Below are positions 9,296 to 17,208 of a DNA stretch of 64,000 nucleotides, piece after piece; the first letter of the stretch is position 1; each line of letters opens with the position of its first letter. The stretch is from an uncultured Dehalococcoidia bacterium (lineage in GTDB: Bacteria; Chloroflexota; Dehalococcoidia; Lucifugimonadales; UBA3495), in contig OY282456.1 in the NCBI GenBank assembly GCA_958296225.1, positions 3,224,001 to 3,288,000 on the forward strand. Direction: 5' to 3'. The notes beneath the pieces are model-generated. The model did no database searches, had not been told where the DNA came from, and saw only the letters and a list, made by a program, of their open reading frames with translations. Position numbers and translations under genes: made by a program.

Positions 9296-9641
9296 TGGCC
9301 GCTTCCCTCCTCCGTCCCCGGCTTCGGGTGGGTAATTTGAGTGGTTGCCGGAGACTGTCTTTCATGTCGTTGTTGGGTCATACTGATTACAGTGTAGGGT
9401 GTGCTGTCAGGTTGGCAAAGGCGGTGATTGATTAAACTTCGTTGATTGCTACACCGTCGCAACCAAATTTTTTATACCGTACTGCAAGCTCGGGAAGGCT
9501 GCAACGACCGTGGGTCACTATTTTTTTGGACGACAACCGGGCCTGGCTTGTCAGATATGGGCTGCCCGTGTAGCATTACCAGCAGCCGGTGGGCGTGCCC
9601 GTTGCGCGCCCCTGATGTACTGTAATCAATGAGGATATGCT
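9296..9641. other. Intergenic, nothing assigned
   Basis: About 345 bases between a minus-strand membrane-protein gene and the toxin-antitoxin-like pair. It is locally AT-richer than its surroundings (T-runs near 9469 and 9521), as expected for a divergent promoter region. No convincing ORF, RNA fold or promoter pair could be assigned. Confidence 0.4.
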
Positions 9642-9914
9642 ATGAATAATGAACCTACTACCGGCATCCCGGTTCGCAAAGTTTCGCGGGCCGAAATGAT
9701 GGCGCAACTGCAAAAGGAAATCGGCGAGTACGAGCAGCGCTACGAAATGCCCAGCGAGCGCATGGTCGCGCTGATTGAATGGGGCGAAATGAAAGAAACC
9801 GCGGAGGTGCTGAAATGGTGCTTTGCCTATCGCGCATTGCAATCCCTGAAAGACCGGACCCCAACGGATGGCAGTCGTGGGAAAACTACAAAGCCGTCCT
9901 GGACATCCAGTTAG
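9642..9914 (+). CDS. Antitoxin-like small protein paired with DUF6516-like toxin
   Basis: A 90-aa charged, helical protein. The core YEMPSERMVALIEWGEMKETAEVLKW resembles short antitoxin-type proteins encoded just upstream of DUF6516 (TumE-type) toxins; this comparison is from memory. The 3' end overlaps the next gene by 100 bases in another frame, and the last 15 residues (SRGKTTKPSWTSS) look like overlap-driven sequence. Such overlap is typical for co-translated toxin-antitoxin pairs. Confidence in the gene is good; the antitoxin role is inferred from context. Confidence 0.6.
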   Translation: MNNEPTTGIPVRKVSRAEMMAQLQKEIGEYEQRYEMPSERMVALIEWGEMKETAEVLKWCFAYRALQSLKDRTPTDGSRGKTTKPSWTSS

Positions 9915-10291
9915 AGCAGCGTCCCTTTATCACCCGGTATCTGGATACCCTGGAAATCGGATTTGACGCTGATATGGGCGACCTGTTGATAACTGGTACG
10001 GTGTACTGCGGGAAAGGCATAGCGCTGGAAGTTCGTAATCTTTTTGAATACGACGATTCCCATATCCCCCATCGCGTCCGTTGTAGCCGGTACGCATACA
10101 TCGGCTGGCAAATTAACGGCAATCTTATGCTGAAATACCATAACCTTCACGATAATCCCGACGATTACATCCACCGGGTCTATGACCCGGCCACCGGCCA
10201 GCAGGCGCTTTACGAAGTCCTGCAACGCTACCAGTTCCCCACGTTCCCCGAAGTGCTGGACGAATTGGAATACCTGGCCCGCGCTTTGTAA
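9815..10291 (+). CDS. DUF6516-like putative toxin
   Basis: A 158-aa protein whose start (ATGGTGCTTTGC) is preceded by GGAGG seven bases upstream, inside the preceding gene. The body shows DLLITGTVYCGKGIALEV, then YRYA-like beta strands (RYAYIGWQINGNLMLKYHNL), HDNPDDYIHRVYDP and a C-terminal helix PTFPEVLDELEYLARAL. This strand order (substrate-like beta sheet, DN/H dyad, closing helix) fits DUF6516/TumE toxins, thought to be ribonuclease-like. An alternative longer start at 9779 exists. A terminator follows at 10376. The toxin assignment is an inference. Confidence 0.6.
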   Translation: MVLCLSRIAIPERPDPNGWQSWENYKAVLDIQLEQRPFITRYLDTLEIGFDADMGDLLITGTVYCGKGIALEVRNLFEYDDSHIPHRVRCSRYAYIGWQINGNLMLKYHNLHDNPDDYIHRVYDPATGQQALYEVLQRYQFPTFPEVLDELEYLARAL

Positions 10292-10375
10292 GCCTCTGCT
10301 AACCGCCGGCCTTGAGGCCATGGTACAGGTAATGGTCATCGACACACACCGCCCCCGCTGCGTAGGAACCGGCCC

Positions 10376-10406
10376 GACGCCTTCCGCAGGGAGGCGTCTT
10401 CTTTTA
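10376..10406 (+). terminator. Intrinsic terminator after toxin-like gene
   Basis: Stem GACGCCT/AGGCGTC (7 bp) with a nine-base loop is followed by TTCTTTTAT. It lies about 85 bases after the toxin-like gene and before the next TPP enzyme, separating the two units. Confidence 0.75.
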
Positions 10407-10570
10407 TACCTTGACTGCAATCCCGCTGGCAACGGCCGGCGCCAACCCGGTTGACCACATTATCCCGTTGCCCTATCATCCCGGCTAGTGGGAGCGGGCA
10501 GCGGCCGGCGTTGGGCCGGCGGGCGTAACCGCTCCATCCCGCCTTAATTAAGGAAAGGAGAGGAGCCGTT

Positions 10571-12256
10571 ATGCGTGGCGCCGAAGCCGTGGTCAAAGCC
10601 CTCGAACAGGAAGGAATACGTTACATAACCGGGTTCTCCGGCGGCGGCCTGGCTCCGCTGTGGGGCCCTTTGCGCCAGTCCGCCACCATCCGACCCTTTG
10701 CGGCGCGGCACGAGCGCCTGGGCGTGGAGATTGCCGACGGCTATGCCCGCGCCACCGGCGAGGTGGGCGTGGCGATGACCGGCACCGGGCCGGGCGCCAC
10801 CAACTGCCTCACCGCCATCGCCGGCTGCTACGCCGACAACATCCCCGTGCTGCTGCTGATGGGCCAGCATCCCCTGCGCAATCTGGGCCAGGAGTGGCAG
10901 CAGGAAGTGCCGGCCAGCATCTTTGACGGCCTGTGCAAGTGGCGCGGCACCTTCACCCGCGTCCAGGACATCCCCCAGGTGATGCGTCGCGCTTTCACGG
11001 CGCTGCGTTCCGGCTCTCCCGGCCCCGTGGTCCTGGAGATGCCTCAGGACGTGCTTACCGCCGAGGCCGACGACGCTGCGCTCGCCTATACCCCGGTGGG
11101 AACGCCGGGCAAAGCCGGCCCCGCCGACGCTGAGGTGCAGCGCGCCGCCGATATGCTGGTCTCCGCCAGCCTTCCCGTGCTCAACGCCGGCGGCGGCGCG
11201 ATGAGCGCCGGGGCGGCGGATGAGGTGATGGAACTGGCCGAACTGCTGTCAATGCCCGTGGCCACCACTATTATGGGCAAGGGCATTTTCCCGGAGAATC
11301 ATCCCCTTTCCCTGGGCGGCGGCGTCTATCCCCGCAGCCGCTACGCCTCGGGGGCGGCTCTGCAAATCAACCGCCAGGCCGACGTGGTGCTGGCCGTGGG
11401 CAACTCCTTCCGCCAGCCCAACGGCACCGACGGCCGGCCCATTCCCGAAGGCGTCAGCATCATTCATATTAATGCCGACCCGGCCGACCTCAACAAAACC
11501 TACCAGGTTGACCTGCCGATGCTGGCTGACGCCAAGCTGGCCCTGCGCGCCATCATTGACGCCGTGCGCCAGCGCCTCGGCCCCAACGGCGGCGGCATCA
11601 AGTCCGCAGTTACCGAGGAAATCCGCCTCTGCCACGAAAAGCACGAAGCCGAATGGATGCCCCGGTTCAACGACTCCGAAACGCCCACCAACGGCTACCG
11701 GGTCGTCCACGAACTGCAGCAGCTCATCGACCCCGACCGCACCATCGCCCTGCACGACGCCGGCGGCAGCCGTGGCTACATGGTTCCTTTCTGGCAAACC
11801 ACCCGGCCCCGCAACTTCGTCGCCATGGGCGGTATGGCCGCCATGGGCTGGTCGGTGGGCGCGGCCATCGGCACCAAGCTGGGCAGACCCAATGACCTGG
11901 TAGTTCACCTGCTGGGCGATGCCTCCTTCGGTATGACCGGCATGGAGCTGGAAACCGCCGCCCGCATGGGCCTGCCCATCCTCACCGTGGTCGTCAACAA
12001 CGGCGGCATCGGCGGCGGGATGATGGGTATGGAAGACCCCAACGGCACGCCGCCGGAGATGGCCGTCCTCGGCGGCAATTTCAGCATCGTTGCCGATGGC
12101 CTGGGCTGCTGGTCGGAGCGGGTCGAGCATCCCGAAGACATCCGCCCGGCCTTCCAGCGCGCCATCCGCGCCATTGACGAAGGCCAGTCCGCCCTCGTCG
12201 AGGTGATGATTCGCCCGCTGCCCACCCCCGAACTCCCCGACAGCTGGTCGCTCTGA
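10571..12256 (+). CDS. Thiamine-diphosphate-dependent enzyme (second ALS-like paralogue)
   Basis: A 561-aa TPP enzyme. The catalytic glutamate lies in ARHERLGVE (about residue 50) followed by DGYARATGEVGVAMTGTGPG. The Mg/TPP motif is LLGDASFGMTGMELET (about residue 449), with GDA in place of the usual GDG, and closes with VNNGG. A strong GGAGAGGAG ribosome binding site precedes the ATG. It is clearly diverged from the first TPP enzyme (4320-6038). The substrate may be a 2-keto acid or acyl-CoA; no neighbour decides this. Confidence 0.85.
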   Translation: MRGAEAVVKALEQEGIRYITGFSGGGLAPLWGPLRQSATIRPFAARHERLGVEIADGYARATGEVGVAMTGTGPGATNCLTAIAGCYADNIPVLLLMGQHPLRNLGQEWQQEVPASIFDGLCKWRGTFTRVQDIPQVMRRAFTALRSGSPGPVVLEMPQDVLTAEADDAALAYTPVGTPGKAGPADAEVQRAADMLVSASLPVLNAGGGAMSAGAADEVMELAELLSMPVATTIMGKGIFPENHPLSLGGGVYPRSRYASGAALQINRQADVVLAVGNSFRQPNGTDGRPIPEGVSIIHINADPADLNKTYQVDLPMLADAKLALRAIIDAVRQRLGPNGGGIKSAVTEEIRLCHEKHEAEWMPRFNDSETPTNGYRVVHELQQLIDPDRTIALHDAGGSRGYMVPFWQTTRPRNFVAMGGMAAMGWSVGAAIGTKLGRPNDLVVHLLGDASFGMTGMELETAARMGLPILTVVVNNGGIGGGMMGMEDPNGTPPEMAVLGGNFSIVADGLGCWSERVEHPEDIRPAFQRAIRAIDEGQSALVEVMIRPLPTPELPDSWSL

Positions 12257-12269
12257 TAACCGGGCAGCC

Positions 12270-12298
12270 GCGGGGGCGGTCCTCAGGGCAGCCCCCGC
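12270..12298 (+). terminator. GC-rich hairpin after TPP enzyme
   Basis: Stem GCGGGGGC/GCCCCCGC with a 13-base loop starts 14 bases after the stop codon, followed by ATATTC rather than a T-run. It could be a weak or Rho-assisted terminator. Confidence 0.45.
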
Positions 12299-12353
12299 AT
12301 ATTCAATCTCCGCGCCCGACACGCCAGCCTTGTGAGCAACTGGTTGTGATTTT

Positions 12354-14390
12354 ATGAAGTTCGTTACTATCTCCATTCTAGTGTTCCTTTTAATAGCCGC
12401 GGTCGGCGGGGGATTTGCGTTAGCGATATTTACTGAAGCGATTGGAAAGCCGTGGGCATCGCTGCCAAATTCGGTAACCACCGCGCCCCCGCCAACTAAA
12501 GTGAGGGAGAACCGGGTTGCAGTGGATGCCGGAGCCAGGCAACCGCACGCCTCTGATACGCCGGCGTCAAACCGCGGGTTGCCCACCATAATCGCCTCTG
12601 CCATCACCACACCGACGCCCGTCCCAACGCTGACTCCAACGCCAACGCCAACGCCGACTCCGGAGCCAACGCCGACGCCCGTCCCAACCCCCACGCCCAC
12701 GCCGGTAAGTACCGCCGGATTGCCCTGGGTGGCCGACGGGATTGACGAATCGGAAAGGTCGGCGGCAAGGGAATTGTCAACGCTGGCAGAAACCAATCCT
12801 CCGGTTGCCCGTGTTCTGCTAGAGCGCCCTTGGGTCGTCGACGGCGTTGACGGCCTGGAACAAGCCGCCATCGAGCGCATTGAAGATATTGGGTACAATC
12901 TGCCGACCCTGGCCGGGGAGATTATAGAACTGCCCTGGCTGGTGGACGGCGTTACGCAGCCGGAACCCGAGGTTGTGGAAATACTGTGGGAGACTGCTGA
13001 CCGCAATCTGGTGCTGGCGAAGCAGTTGATTGCCCTGCCCTGGTTGGCGGACGGCGTTACGCAGACTGAGGCCGGCCTTTTGTCCGACTTGCGATACATC
13101 TCCCGCGCTGATGTGTCGCTGGCGGAGCGGCTTACTGAGTTGCCCTGGCTGGTGGACGATGTTACGCAGGATGAGGCCGGCGTTTTGTCCAACCTGGGAT
13201 ATATCGCGGACGATAGTGTACCGCTGGCGGAGCGTCTCGTTGCGCTGCCCTGGCTGGCGGACGGCTTGGACGAGGTCGAGCGGAGCATCATTGAGCGTCT
13301 GCAATGGACTGCCAATAAGGATGTGGCACTGGCGAACGACATTGCGAGTAAGCCCTGGCTGGCTGATACTTTGGGTAAGGATAACGTCAGGGTTGTGAAT
13401 GGTCTGTTCTACATAATGGATGAAGATACGGCCCTGGCCAGGGACATCGTGAGTATGCCGTTTCTGGAAACGCTCGAGCCAACCGACGCTGCTGTGATGG
13501 ACGCCTTGTCCTGGCTGGCCTATGCGGACATTCTGGCCCTCCGGGAAGTGCTGGAACACCCTACGCTTGAAGACGGCATCAGCGATGAATGGGCGCCGGT
13601 GGTGGCGTTGCTGGACAGCGTGAACGAGGCGGCGCCGGCTTTTCTGCGCCCCCTGCTGGACCCGGAACGGGTTCAAATCCAGCGACGCGCCATAACCCTG
13701 CCTCACACCGGAGCCGTTGACCTGGCAATCATCCGCACCGAGCCGGGCGCCGCCCGCAGCCTGGAGTTGCTGGAGCACAGCGCCGGCAGCGTGGCAGAGT
13801 TTATGGGCGCCGCGCTGCCCACGAACTACGTGGGGCTGCTCTTTGGCACCGCAGTGCTGGGCTACTCCGGTGGCACCAACTACGGGCCATACTTCGTGAT
13901 ACTGCCGAAATATGACGCCGACGACGGCAGCGACGCGGCCGACTACGCCGGCCATCTGATGGCCCACGAAGTGGCCCATTACTACTGGCGCGACAACCCC
14001 AACTGGCTTGACGAGGGGCTGGCCGAGCTGTTGGCCGCCATCTCAGAAAGCAAGCGCACCGGGACCGCGGTGACCATCAATTACACCTACTGCCCGGACG
14101 CTGACAGTATTGCCCTGCTAGAGCGCCTGGACGCTGCCGGCGTTATCTACGATTATCGCTGCAACTACGCGCTGGGCGGTCAGTTTTTCCTGGAGCTATA
14201 TCAAACCTTGGGCGATGCGACGTTCCGCCAGGGACTGCGCAACCTTTACCTTACGTCGCAGGTTGAGGATTATGCTGATGAGTTTGACGGCTCCCCGGTT
14301 GGCATACGACAAATTCAGGACGCTTTCCAGTCCCACAATGCGGCCGTGGCTCCCGTAATCGACAAGTGGTACCACGGAACCGCTCCGTAA
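12354..14390 (+). CDS. Secreted/membrane-anchored zinc metallopeptidase with 35-residue repeats
   Basis: A 678-aa protein. Residues 4-26 are a signal/anchor helix, followed by a linker and a proline-threonine tract (about residues 86-118) typical of wall-spanning spacers. Residues 124-438 are nine tandem units of about 35 residues beginning PWL(V/A)DGV. The C-terminal domain holds HEVAHYYW (H538, E539, H542) and WLDEGLAE, where E554 is the probable third zinc ligand, as in peptidase-MA-like gluzincins. A Cys pair (C582-like YTYC and YRCNY) follows. The peptidase would act outside the membrane; the repeat part may bind substrate or wall. Fold class is confident, substrate unknown. Confidence 0.8.
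   Translation: MKFVTISILVFLLIAAVGGGFALAIFTEAIGKPWASLPNSVTTAPPPTKVRENRVAVDAGARQPHASDTPASNRGLPTIIASAITTPTPVPTLTPTPTPTPTPEPTPTPVPTPTPTPVSTAGLPWVADGIDESERSAARELSTLAETNPPVARVLLERPWVVDGVDGLEQAAIERIEDIGYNLPTLAGEIIELPWLVDGVTQPEPEVVEILWETADRNLVLAKQLIALPWLADGVTQTEAGLLSDLRYISRADVSLAERLTELPWLVDDVTQDEAGVLSNLGYIADDSVPLAERLVALPWLADGLDEVERSIIERLQWTANKDVALANDIASKPWLADTLGKDNVRVVNGLFYIMDEDTALARDIVSMPFLETLEPTDAAVMDALSWLAYADILALREVLEHPTLEDGISDEWAPVVALLDSVNEAAPAFLRPLLDPERVQIQRRAITLPHTGAVDLAIIRTEPGAARSLELLEHSAGSVAEFMGAALPTNYVGLLFGTAVLGYSGGTNYGPYFVILPKYDADDGSDAADYAGHLMAHEVAHYYWRDNPNWLDEGLAELLAAISESKRTGTAVTINYTYCPDADSIALLERLDAAGVIYDYRCNYALGGQFFLELYQTLGDATFRQGLRNLYLTSQVEDYADEFDGSPVGIRQIQDAFQSHNAAVAPVIDKWYHGTAP
12723..13667 (+). 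repeat. Nine in-frame protein repeats of 35 codons
   Basis: Within the metallopeptidase gene, units begin at P124 and recur every 35 residues, seven of them exactly so: PWVADGID, PWVVDGVD, PWLVDGVTQ, PWLADGVTQ, PWLVDDVTQ, PWLADGLD, PWLADTLG, PFLETLEP and PTLEDGIS. Each continues with two helix-like stretches and ends with (L/I)..L. Units 3-5 are most alike, suggesting recent duplication. Confidence 0.85.
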
Positions 14391-14741
14391 TGTGGCCAAC
14401 CCTGCCCTCAAATCCGGGATAGAGCCGACTTTGAGGTCGTAGTATCATCCCGCCGCAGAACCGGCCCCGGCCAGCGCTCGGCAACAGCAGCAGCCGGCGC
14501 CGGCCGGCAAATATCACTATAAGCGCCGGCACGAAAATATTCCAAACAACCGGCGCGGTATTGAGCCAAGCGGATGGGGGCCGGAGCCAAGCCCGTCAAC
14601 GCAGACCGGCTTCAAACAGCCACGTCCGGCGCCAATTGAACTGACTGCCCATCCGGCCAATTCTGCGTCCGGTACCGCAATTCCTGCTAATCTAAACTCA
14701 AACATCTGCCGCAGTCCGGCTGCAACACAGGAGCCTGCACC
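14391..14741. other. Intergenic, nothing assigned
   Basis: About 350 GC-rich bases with many GCCGG blocks between the peptidase and acetamidase genes. No ORF with codon-like structure, hairpin with T-run or clear promoter was found, although transcription of the downstream gene must start here or upstream. Confidence 0.35.
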
Positions 14742-15854
14742 ATGCAAACCATCACCATCGACCGCAGCAAGCGCCTTAAAGAGGAAGTCCAGTTCGGTCA
14801 CAACCGCTGGCACCCCGACATCCCGCCCGTCGTGGCGGTTGACCCCGGCGAGGAAGTCGTCCTGGAAACCCGCGATGCCTCCGACTGCCAGATTCAGCCG
14901 ACGATGACCGCCGCCGACCTGGCCGGTCTGGATGCCAAAGTAGGCCATCCCCTCACCGGCCCGGTGTACGTCAAGGGCGCAGAACCGGGCGACCTGCTGG
15001 AGGTTGAGTACCTTGACATAATCGCCCAGCCCTACGGCTGGACGCGCAACCGGCCCGGCGCCGGCTTTCTCCGCGACGTGTTCACCGCGCCTTATCTGGT
15101 GCATTGGAACATCGCCGACGGGTGGGCGACTTCGGAGCAAATCCCCGGCGTCCGCATCCCCGACGGTTCCTTTATGGGGACGGCCGGCCTGGCGCCGTCG
15201 CATACACAGTTAAAGGAATGGGCGGCGCGGGAAGCCGACTTTGCCAGCCGGGGCGGCCAGGCCGCGCCGCCGGACCCGGAGGACGCCGTACCCTCCGGCG
15301 GCGTCATTGCCAACGAGGGCCTGCGCACCATCCCGCCGCGGGAAAACTGCGGCAACGTGGACGTCAAGCAGCTGACCAAAGGCTCCCGTCTCTTCATTCC
15401 GGTGGCTGTGGACGGCGGGCTGTATTCCGCCGGCGACGGCCATTTTGCCCAGGGCGACGGCGAAGTGTGCATCACGGCCATTGAAATGGGGGCCACGGCG
15501 GCGGTGCGTTTCACCATACACCGGGGCGAAGCGGAGCGGCATAACATAACGATGCCGCGCTACGCCCACCCCGGCTACTTCCTGCCGCCGGAGTGGGCCG
15601 CGCCCCGCAATTTCACCGCCACCCTGGGCTACCCCATCCGCGCCGACGGAACCCAGGAGGGCGAGGGCAGCCTCACCCTGGCGGCGCGCAACGCCCTGCT
15701 CAATATGATTGCCCTGCTCCAGGAACGCGGCTGGACGGCGGAGCAGGCGTACATCATTTGCAGCGTGGCCGTTGATTTGCGGGTGAGCAACATCGTTGAC
15801 CTGCCGAACATAACGGTGTCGGCATTTTTGCCGGAGGATATTTTTAACGGGTGA
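14742..15854 (+). CDS. Acetamidase/formamidase family protein
   Basis: A 370-aa member of the FmdA/AmdA family, which hydrolyses short amides to acid and ammonia. The family signature is seen in FGHNRWHPDIPPVVAVDPGEEVVLETRD at the N-terminus (residues 14-43), LTGPVYVKGAEPGD (about 70) and GDGHFAQGDGEVCITAIEM (about 230). AGGAG lies eight bases before the ATG. It stands alone with its own downstream terminator; no urea or amide transporter is adjacent, so nitrogen scavenging is an inference. Confidence 0.9.
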   Translation: MQTITIDRSKRLKEEVQFGHNRWHPDIPPVVAVDPGEEVVLETRDASDCQIQPTMTAADLAGLDAKVGHPLTGPVYVKGAEPGDLLEVEYLDIIAQPYGWTRNRPGAGFLRDVFTAPYLVHWNIADGWATSEQIPGVRIPDGSFMGTAGLAPSHTQLKEWAAREADFASRGGQAAPPDPEDAVPSGGVIANEGLRTIPPRENCGNVDVKQLTKGSRLFIPVAVDGGLYSAGDGHFAQGDGEVCITAIEMGATAAVRFTIHRGEAERHNITMPRYAHPGYFLPPEWAAPRNFTATLGYPIRADGTQEGEGSLTLAARNALLNMIALLQERGWTAEQAYIICSVAVDLRVSNIVDLPNITVSAFLPEDIFNG

Positions 15855-15893
15855 CGCCGGTCCCGCGCAGGCGGGGGACATAAACGCGCAAGG

Positions 15894-15930
15894 AAGCGCC
15901 CCGGCCATTGCCACCGGCCGGGGCGCTTTG
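15894..15930 (+). terminator. Intrinsic terminator after acetamidase
   Basis: A stem of 11 GC pairs (GCGCCCCGGCC/GGCCGGGGCGC) extended by two A-T pairs, with a nine-base loop, followed by TTTG. It begins about 40 bases after the stop. Confidence 0.8.
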
Positions 15931-16043
15931 CTGTCCGCCGCCGGAGCGGCGAACCGGGTACGGCGCGGGCCAGCTCGCCAGAGGCCCGCCGTCGTACCGC
16001 CCTGCGCCGTGGGGCCTGCCAAAGTCCCACGGCGTAGATGCCA

Positions 16044-16271
16044 TTAGTTGGGGCGCCGGACGACTTCCAGCACTTCGCCAGGGGCCACCGCCACGCGGCG
16101 GACGTTGATGCCCATTTTGAGCATCCAGTAGCCCAGCGTAGCCTTGCTCACGCCCAGGGTGTCCGCGGTAGCGGTGAGGCCCTGGGTGTTCACCAGCTCG
16201 GGTAACAGCCGTTCCAGAGGGCGGTCGAATTCCTTTTCTACGCGGAGCATCAGTTTGGTCTTGCGTGCCAA
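16044..16271 (-). CDS. Small helix-turn-helix DNA-binding protein (75 aa)
   Basis: The start is TTG with a consensus GGAGG exactly six bases upstream; no ATG is available. Residues 28-56 (GLTATADTLGVSKATLGYWMLKMGI) form a clear helix-turn-helix: a helix, the ADTLGVS turn and a recognition helix. The N-terminal helix is basic. An inverted repeat GTGTAC-N10-GTACAC lies 16-37 bases upstream and could be its own operator. The protein probably regulates itself and perhaps elements in the long adjacent non-coding region; targets unknown. Confidence 0.65.
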   Translation of the reverse strand: MARKTKLMLRVEKEFDRPLERLLPELVNTQGLTATADTLGVSKATLGYWMLKMGINVRRVAVAPGEVLEVVRRPN

Positions 16272-16286
16272 AATGCACCTCCAATT

Positions 16287-16308
16287 GTGTACTTGCCTAG
16301 TAGTACAC
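16287..16308. promoter_or_regulatory. Inverted repeat, candidate operator
   Basis: GTGTAC, ten bases, GTACAC, located just upstream of the small HTH gene start. Another GTGTAC occurs at about 16325. Position suggests autoregulation; this is inference. Confidence 0.4.
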
Positions 16309-17208
16309 GTTCTGACTGACTTTTGGTGTACGCCATTTCCTTGCCAGTGGCGGTTACACTACCGAAATTAGCAGGAATATTGGCTAATGTCAACAGCAGG
16401 CATAAAATATTCTAAATAGTTTTTTAGAAACTTTTAGAACGTGCCTGGCTACCTGCATATTCTGCCACAGCCCCCAGCCTGCGGCTAGCAAGGGGGAGGC
16501 GGTTTTCATCGGATTTCCGCTACTTGGGAGGCCGTCAACCCTCCGCTCCGGTGGGGCTGGGGGATGCCTGGGGAGCTGCCGGGCCAAGCCTGGGCTTCCC
16601 GGCAGGGATACCCCGGCAAAAGGACGGTGAAGGCACCCAGCGCGCGCGCAACCCGGCGCCCGCAACGACGCCGGGCCAGTGGGCCGGTCAAGGCCCGGCA
16701 GGACGGCGGCGCCCTGTGGAATGGCCGGCTTTCGGGAACTACCCCGGCGTACCCGACGGCCCACCGGGGCCGGAATGCAGCGTTACCCGCTAAATGCACT
16801 ACTGACGGCGCCGCCTTCCAATGCCGTGCTACACCAGTGGAAATGCAACGGACGGCCAGCGTCGGAGCTTGACCGGCGCCCTGCGGGTAACGAATGTAAT
16901 CCCATAGCAGTCAGTGCGAGTACACCGATACGCCGCCGGATGCTAAATGTACTACACTAACTACACGAAACAGCCCCAGCGGGTTAGTGTAACTGGAACC
17001 TGGAACCGGCAGCCCGAAAATGTAAGCGGTGTAACAACTGTCACCGGCGACGCTGCAATCCGACAGGTACATTTATCTGCGTGTAGTTCCTGGGCCATTA
17101 CCCACTGTCCCCGCGCTTATCCGGCCGCGCCGGTTGACACCCGCCGGCCCGTTGCCTAATCTGACTATCGGCTATCCCGCCGCCATACCGCTCTTTTGGA
17201 GAACCGCC
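16309..17208. other. Long non-coding region (about 900 bp)
   Basis: Three parts are visible: an AT-richer segment (16310-16500), a very GC-rich segment full of CCGG blocks (16500-16880) with only low-complexity, Arg/Pro-rich frames, and a segment with TACAC/GTGTA words (16880-17080), including a 9-bp inverted repeat TACACTAAC (16953-16961) and GTTAGTGTA (16983-16991). RNase P RNA, tmRNA and SRP signatures were looked for and not seen. It may be a decayed gene or an undescribed RNA. Confidence 0.45.

Noticed and set aside
11249..13342. 697-aa minus-strand frame opposite the second TPP enzyme and the repeat peptidase
   Set aside because: Its Ser/Thr and GVGVGTGVGVG-type low-complexity is the antisense of the Pro-Thr tract and repeats.
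16390..16799. Arg/Pro-rich minus-strand frames (97 and 124 aa) in the long non-coding region
   Set aside because: No ribosome binding site, low-complexity composition, no recognisable domain; treated as non-coding.
16500..16880. Possible RNase P RNA, tmRNA or SRP RNA in the GC-rich segment
   Set aside because: Their diagnostic conserved words were looked for on both strands and not found.
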